Shown here: positions 57,692 to 64,000 of the stretch, piece by piece
Layout of the letters: every line of letters starts with the position of its first letter
How positions within the stretch are numbered: the first letter of the stretch is position 1
Assembly (NCBI GenBank): GCA_017607445.1
Contig: JAEVHH010000004.1
Location: 4,216,001-4,280,000, forward strand
Reading direction: 5' to 3'
Origin: Histoplasma ohiense
Taxonomy: Eukaryota; Ascomycota; Eurotiomycetes; Onygenales; Ajellomycetaceae
DNA: 64,000 nucleotides
Translations under genes and position numbers: made by a program
Notes under the pieces: generated by a model
Databases searched by the model: none
Told to the model about the DNA's origin: nothing
What the model saw: the letters and a program-made list of their open reading frames with translations, nothing else

Positions 57692-59314
57692 CTTGCAAAG
57701 TGGTGTGAGACTGCAAACTGCGAGGTTCGAGAGGGAGTGGAGAATATATACACTGGGGTTGTCTCCAGGGTGACGGTCTCTACGATGCGCAGCTCACACA
57801 CGCGAATTGAGCATATAACCTTGGAAGACTCTCCGTCCTGAATATGAACAAGGTCAAGGTAGGGAAACCTTACCTGCTAAGAAAGAAGAGAAATAGTAAA
57901 CTGTATGAAATGCGATTTTGGCTCCTGGGAAGAAAAGGATCTTTTTAAATCAAGAGGCTAGCTATTTCTTGGAGAAACGTGTCCGGTACTCGCAACAACA
58001 AGACTTTTGCTTGTGGAGGTTTCCAGAGCTATCTTGTATATGTTTTCTTCCTGTTTTATTTTCTGCCCGCTAGCAATCTAGCGAATTTCTCTTTGTACTG
58101 TACAGCTACATACTCTTTTTCCATTGTGAATACTGACTAGGACGCTAACTGATCAGGCAACAAAGATGATATCTACAACATTCTCCTTTTGCAACGAAAC
58201 TCGGGGCTACAAAAAAAAAAAAAAAGAGCATTTCCCCATGTTTTTGCCAGTGGGCCCCTTTCTTCGATTTTTTAGCGCCTGGTTGGCCCCGCTGTCTGAG
58301 ACCAGGTCCAGGGAGTGAGTTGGGGATGAAGGAAGAAGGTACTGGATGATGATGAATGGCTGAGGGCGGTGTGCTCTCAACTGCAAAGAGAATCTCGTAA
58401 GCTCTCAAAGTCGCTTTCTCTGAAAAAAAAAAAAAAAAAAAAAAAGGAAAAAGGAAAGAGATGATCCACAATCGTCTCTGAAGGGAAAAGTCGCTCTATG
58501 GGTTTCTCATTCAAGCCAGAGCCTGGATTGTGGGGACTGCTGTTTTTTCCATTCTAGATTTCTCCTTCGATAAAGTATTTCCATTCTCAACCGCCTTTAT
58601 TAACCTAGCACAAGTGGTATTGCACATACATATGCTTCGCTTCTCCGTCCTCGCAGATAATTTTGAAAAGCTTTGAAAGAATCACAAGGGCGTTGACGTG
58701 AGCTGTCAGACCCAGCATGAAAAGATATTTGAATCAATGCTATGCGATCAATCAAGAACGACCTAAAGAAAAGAGTAACGAGGCACAGGAACTATAAGTA
58801 ATCCAAATGGAGGTAGGAGGATGGGGCGGGTTGCTATTGTCGGCTAGTAACACGGTCAGTTAAGTGATAACGCAGAAACTTGTGCTTGAAGGTCGTACCT
58901 CAGTCCGTTTCAGGGCACCCAGAGGCAGCCGGCTGGCTTGTTCAGTTGCAGCAATCCCTCCCTGGGGCCGGTCGTCTCAGCTGCATGTTTCCATCTATCA
59001 AGCGAGCGAAGGTCAACGGCAAGAGGGCCATTGCCGAGCCTGGCCCTTTCGGTGACAAATCTATCCAAGGTTCGGCAATTATGTAGCTCCCACTACCGAA
59101 CCAACCACAAAAAGCCGTGTTACACCTATTTACGAGCATACCCCCTCACTGACCTCCGTATATATCAACCTCAGAGAGCCTATACATACATTGGCGATAT
59201 TCTCCTTTTTGGCTTCGCAACTTCTTTCATATATTGTATCCTCCTACTCTCTGTCAATTTATAACCGAGGCCTTCCAGTAAAAGACACCTTAACCCCAGT
59301 TTAACTTCTCCGCA
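57692..59314. other. Divergent intergenic region zinc finger/GST
   Basis: 1.6 kb with A runs at 58211-58225 and 58422-58445 and a GC-richer stretch at 58880-59090, probably the GST upstream region. Three overlapping short frames (58864-59264) compete over the same bases and none looks real. Confidence 0.5.
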
Positions 59315-60247
59315 ATGTCGCAGGTCGTTCGACATCCCGTTGCAACTGGTGCCGCAAAGGCTCTTGCAGACAAACATGTCGCTGAGCAGCCATTGAAGTT
59401 ATACGCTGGCTGGTTTTGCCCGTGCGTTTCCCATATTATTTTCGTTCTAGGTTAAAGTATTATGCTCAGTTCCTAACTTCACTGCTAGATATGGTACGAA
59501 ATGAACAAAAACCGCACCATTCAAGACAAACATTTCATAATATCTGCCCTAGAAAACAACTAACATTGAAAAACCTTCTCCCACTCAGCTCAACGCACAT
59601 GGATCACTCTCGAAGAGAAAAAGATTCCCTACCAATACATCGAAACAAACCCATACGACAAGTCTCCCTCCCTTCTCGCTTTAAACCCCAAGGGCCTCGT
59701 GCCCACTATTGGCGCCCCCCTGCCCAATAATCAGGGCACAAACGCCCTCTACGAATCCAACATCATCAATGAATACCTCGAAGAAGCCTACCCGGACCAC
59801 ACCCCACATCTCCTCCCAAAAGACCCATTCGAGCGCGCCCGCGCCCGCATCTGGATCGACTTTGTCGGCTCCCGCATCACCCCCAATTACCGCAAGATTC
59901 AATATGCCAAGAGCACAGAGGAGCGGGACGCGGCGCGCGCAGAGTTCCTAAAGGCTGTTAAGGAATTCACGCGCGAGATGGATCCGGAGGGCCCCTATTT
60001 CCTTGGCGAGGAGATTGGGTTGCCGGATATTGCGCTGGCGCCGTGGGTGGCGAGATTCTTTATGGTGGAGAAGTTTAAGGAGGGCGGGACTGGGATTCCT
60101 GCGGAGGGCGAAGGAGGGAAGGATGAGGGTGTTTGGCGTCGGTGGAGGAAGTGGGAGGCCGCAATTAAGGGGAGGGAGAGTTTTAAGAATACGTTCAGTG
60201 AGAGGGTGTATTATGAGAATATAGCGACGCAGGAATGGGCACGGTGA
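59315..60247 (+). CDS. Omega-type glutathione S-transferase
   Basis: Thioredoxin-fold transferase of the omega type: a Cys rather than Tyr/Ser active site, acting in thiol transfer and detoxification. Three exons: 59315-59421, 59489-59493 and 59589-60247, giving 256 residues. Exon 1 runs MSQVVRHPVATGAAKALADK to LYAGWFCP. A 5-nt microexon (ATATG) supplies Tyr and part of Ala, so the joined motif is FCPYAQRTWITLEEKKIPYQ, with the expected CPYAQR active site. Each flanking intron has its own CTAAC branch point. The thioredoxin domain then reads NPKGLVPTIGA and YESNIINEYLEE. The helical C-terminal domain has RARIWIDFVGSRITPNYRKI and GLPDIALAPWVARFFMVEKF. Ignoring the microexon leaves the gene out of frame. 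Confidence 0.88.
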
Positions 60248-60623
60248 CTTTTATCTCTTTCCTTTTCCTTATTTTTTATTACTCTTCTTCTTTCCTTTCT
60301 TTGTACCCCCCGCCATCCCTCCACCTATCTGTTTTCCCCTGAAAAACTGGCTGTTCTGAAGTCGCATAAATGGTTTTCCATTTTGTTTCATCCTTCTTAT
60401 TTAGTTCTAGGATGGCCAACCCCACTCTTTCGCGCATTTAGTTCACTTTACTAGCCAATATCATAGCCAAGAGACAAGGTTCTTACAACAACAAGGAACA
60501 CCGCAGAGTGCCATTTGTGTATGCAGTACGGAGTACGTGGTGATGAATGACGTTTTCACTGAAATATAACTTAGCGATCAAAAGCTGATGAAACGCAGCC
60601 TGACAGATGTCAGGAAATTATAT

Positions 60624-60656
<33 letters not shown>

Positions 60657-61698
60657 TATATGGAAATTTGCTCTATCTATTATGATGGTGTACAGTATGC
60701 AGGGATCTTTGAGTAGAGAAGGGAAAAAAAAAGGGGGGAGAAGGCTAGAGCAAAAACCTTTGTTCATACCATTAGATCACAGCAGTAACAAGAATATCTG
60801 CTGAATTATGCAGGTGCGTTTATTTTTCGAAGGGAGACTGGAACGACAGCTTCTGCTGCGTCGGCAAAGGGCCACACCACACTGAGGATAGCAGAGGCAA
60901 CATACATGTGTAATGCATAGATAACGGAAGCGGAGAAATGGATGGTAAACAGCAACACTCCAAATCTGCAAAATTCGCCTTTGGATATAAACTAAAGCAA
61001 ATTTTTGGATATATCCCATACGGCGCCCCGGCATTCTCATCCCATACGCCCTCTGTGTTGGATATTAATTTTTTTTTTTTTTTTTTTTTCCTTTCGCCGC
61101 AATTTTGTTCTCCTTTCTCCCTTTCCTTTTAGTGTCCTTGGATTCCTGTGTTATGTATGGAACTAGAAGCTTAGCTATAATTACAGCCAAAAATTTTGAA
61201 GAAAATTAATTACGCTCAGATTAGGCTTAAAACGGGCTGTCTTGAAGTGTAGTTGGGAGGAAAGATCAGAGGGCGAGGAGATGTGGTTGCGAGCTATAAG
61301 AAGAGGTTCGGTTCAACAAAGTGTTCCAGTTGATGAATAAGGGCGAACGAAGATTTTAGTGGTTACGAAATGGTAGGAAGGTCGCAAAACCGAGTACGAT
61401 AATGAAAGCTTCATCGTAGGCTATGGACGAATGCTATATAAGCTGTGAAGGGAGATAATAACAAACTTATAAAATAGCTTTATGAGGGAGAAATGAAATG
61501 AAGGGAAAGGAGGAGTGGGTTAAAACCCTCAAAACGAGGTGTTTTTAATATAGAATAAAAAATTCTAGTCGTAAAAATAACAAAAAGGAAGGAAAAAGGA
61601 AGGAAAAAGGAAGAAAAAAAAAAAGACCCGATTAGTTGAGTTACAATACACACTAGCTCCCATTTTCATTATATGATTTCGTGGATTTAGTGATGATG
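60248..61698. other. Convergent intergenic region GST/VID28
   Basis: 1.45 kb with a (TA)n microsatellite at 60632-60656 and a T run of about 20 at 61069-61089. AT-rich. No gene supported. Confidence 0.5.
60632..60656. repeat. (TA)n microsatellite
   Basis: About 12 TA units in the GST 3' flank. Confidence 0.9.
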
Positions 61699-64000
61699 TC
61701 ACTGAAGCAAAGCATGCATCAAGGATAGGGCGGTTTTGGTCCGCTCTTTCACATCTGATTCGGCGTCGTTCTCCAAACTAAGGAGCTTTTCCATCACGCC
61801 CAGGCTCTCGAGTTTCATCGCCCGCTCGCAGCAGCTAGCATGATCCATTTGATCGTCTGCAATTGTCAAATTGATAACTACCCACACGCAGTTCACTCGC
61901 ACCTGTTTATCTGGGTTGTTGAACAGGGGCATCATAAGCTTTAATAAAGTGGGGTGTTGAATTAATAGCTGCCGGTGTCGGGGCAGGCCAGCCGCGATAT
62001 GGATCACAATATATGTGACGGAGCAGAGAATCTCTGTCGGCACGGGGATGCACTTGGACGAAGAGGATAAGGAATCTTTGCGGCTGCCGTATTTAGCAAT
62101 CGGCTTTGGGCGTAACTTGTCTGCAAGAATGTTGAAGAGGTCATTTTGACCCACTTCCTGGAAGAGATAATCGATCATTTCTGGTGCGCCTACGCCACAG
62201 ATCAGGTTTCGGAGCAAGTCAAGCGTCTGTTCTTGAACTTGCAGATCATCCCGTCGAGCTTGTTTCGTTTGATCAAGGTCGCCACTAATAGCAAGCTTCC
62301 GTCGTCTGGAATAATCAATGAGGGAAACATCAAGGCTTGTTGGTTTGGGCGACACGACGGTATTTGCCATGCTATAGTCCCCATCCTGGCCTGGTATTGT
62401 TTCTCCTTCAACCCCATCCATAGGGTTGAGAATGTCGACTCGTTCTCCAGCGGAGTTCGGCGCCTCCATTCCAAGAGAAGATGTACCACCCATGTCATCT
62501 TCCCCTTTCCTCCGGATTGGCGGGTCGCCTGGGTCGTGGCAAATGACCTGCTTTAACCACCCGGGTTCAAGTTCTTCAACTATCTTCATTTTAATGTCAT
62601 TTGTGGAGTTGTAAGCAATATGCTTCAAAGCCCAAATGGATTCTAGTCGTAGGCTAGTATTGGATGAGTGTGAATGCTCGCAAAGTATGGGTATCATGTT
62701 CGCTCCTATAATGGCCTAAAACACGTACCATAGTTAGCGTCAAGGTGGCAGAACGGCAGAGGAATCGGGGAATAAAGGGACATTCCCTATATAATGTATG
62801 TAAAGAGAGATGACAAAAAGACAAAGAAAATAAAACATTTGGCATACATCTTTCATAGGACTAAAGTCCATTGCCAGATTGCATACCACGGACGTTGCGG
62901 CAATCTGTACAGCGATATCCCGAAATTTGATTAATGTGAACATTGGAGTAGCCACACCAGCGTCGATCAAGTTTGTCCTCAGGGCGCTGACAGATCGTGT
63001 TAGGGACCTTGCAGCTGCACATGCTGCAAGGAGCGTTGAAGGCGGGTTGCAGTCGAGCGTTTCTAGAGAATCCTCTTCACATGGCTTCATTGAATCGATA
63101 ATATATGGCACGACGCCATTGTCGCAGATCATTCTTCGGTAATCTTCCTTAAAAAGCGACAATGCAGCGAGGGCTTTCAGAGCTCCTTCGCGAACTTTCA
63201 TTCTGTGGTACACCGCAGGAGAGCAACCGCGAGGTCCAAGGCATAGCTCTGGCTGAGTGGAATTTGATGTTGTGGAAAGGTTTTTATCTGAATTCCACAT
63301 AGGCTTTGCTGCCTCAGAAATCGGACTGAAAGTCTCTTTAAGCATTTGAGAGAGCTTAGGTATCGCTTCGGCTTCCGCTGCATGCTTTTGGAGTTCACGA
63401 CTATCCATAACTAGCGACGCAAGAATCGCTGGCGCCTCTTCTTTGGCTCGTAGGGTTGTCGATATCAGCGCGCTTTCATGAATACTGACATCTCCAGGCG
63501 ATTCGTAATCCTTCTCAAATATGCGAATTAGGAGTGGGATCAATAAGTAGCCGAACATTGGCACTCGATGTTTTTTTGCTAATCCTAACCGGAAGAGAAG
63601 CGTTGCCAGCCTCGCTGCTACGAGACGAGTCTGACCCGACTCAGATCGGATAACAGTAAACAGCCATGATATGAGGGCACTTTCATCCTCATCTGATGAG
63701 GGAGTTTCCGAAAAAGAAAGAGGCCCACTAAAGAAATTGCTCTGTCTCCCAAATGAGGTGTGAGATCCAAGAGGCGGAAAATTCGAGTTTTTAGATTGTG
63801 CAGCTGGGACAGAGGGTAGGATTGCATCGATTGGATTCGTGGCACTGTGGCGAGGAACGGCGAACCCTGAGAAATATGTTGCCCCCCATGGAGACTTTTT
63901 GATATCATTAGGGGAAAATTCAGGGATCTGTTTAGGAAAAACGGCTACCACCGCGGGGGATGAGACAAAGTGCTCTGCGCGAGACTTTGAATTTTCGATT
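61699..64000 (-). CDS. VID28: Armadillo-repeat protein Vid28/Gid5, 5' truncated
   Basis: Homologue of yeast Vid28/Gid5 (human ARMC8), a scaffold of the GID/CTLH ubiquitin ligase that binds substrate receptors for gluconeogenic-enzyme degradation. Two exons are visible: 62848 to beyond 64000, and 61699-62715, with an intron at 62716-62847 (GTATGC donor, GCTAAC branch, TTTAG acceptor). The frame is open to the window edge (SKSRAEHFVSSPAVVAVFPK), so the N-terminus is missing. Armadillo-like helices include LKALAALSLFKEDYRRMICD, VATPMFTLIKFRDIAVQIAA, SVVCNLAMDFSPMKD, LRLESIWALKHIAYNSTND and VRVNCVWVVINLTIADDQMD. A Ser/Pro-rich loop lies in the second exon (DYSMANTVVSPKPTSLDVSL). The identification rests on repeat pattern and family resemblance, so another armadillo protein is possible. 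Confidence 0.78.

Noticed and set aside
58864..59264. Three overlapping plus-strand ORFs before the GST gene
   Set aside because: They use the same bases in three frames, have no recognisable domains, and lie where the GST promoter and leader must be.

Overview
This window is nuclear DNA from a filamentous ascomycete. The evidence is intron-rich genes with short GT-AG introns, CTAAC-type branch points, and a gene set typical of Pezizomycotina: a UvsD/Rad26-type ATRIP homologue, a RING-PH-VWA scaffold of the Far1/Ste5 type, secreted FAD oxidases and ankyrin genes. The proteins read most like those of Eurotiomycetes, perhaps Onygenales, but I cannot name a species. No rRNA, tRNA or CRISPR was recognised. 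Splice models were derived by hand from frame, splice signals and family knowledge. Many open frames begin with a non-ATG codon, so starts were re-chosen at ATG.

Layout. 0.7-14 kb, all minus strand: mitochondrial ribosomal protein bL12m, chaperonin subunit CCT8, mitochondrial protease OMA1, and a large RING-PH-VWA scaffold gene. 14-29 kb is gene-poor and accessory: relic reading frames near 16.7-17.9 and 23.1-23.5 kb, a berberine-bridge-type FAD oxidase with a frame break (24.2-26.3 kb), and an unrecognised ORF (27.7-28.4 kb). 29.7-31.2 kb: PDA1 (pyruvate dehydrogenase E1 alpha), followed by an AT-rich block nearly devoid of CpG. 33.2-35.0 kb: a Gln/His-rich nuclear protein. 37.4-39.6 kb: a heavily broken ankyrin-repeat pseudogene.

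40.4-64 kb is gene-dense: NAM9 (uS4m), a secreted glycerophosphodiesterase, a small basic protein with a PCNA-binding box, uvsD/LCD1, CDS1, CTK2, a C2H2 zinc-finger gene, an omega-type glutathione transferase with a 5-nt microexon, and a 5'-truncated VID28/GID5 armadillo gene running off the right edge.

There is no operon-like functional unit. Four genes (bL12m, OMA1, PDA1, NAM9) serve mitochondria, and two (uvsD and the PIP-box gene) point to DNA replication and repair, but this proximity may be chance. I did not find a convincing new biological system. The most interesting signals are the 5-nt microexon, a recurring GTTGG 5' splice site, the CpG-free block, the PIP-box protein with a frame-shifted acidic tail, and the acidic insertion in CCT8.
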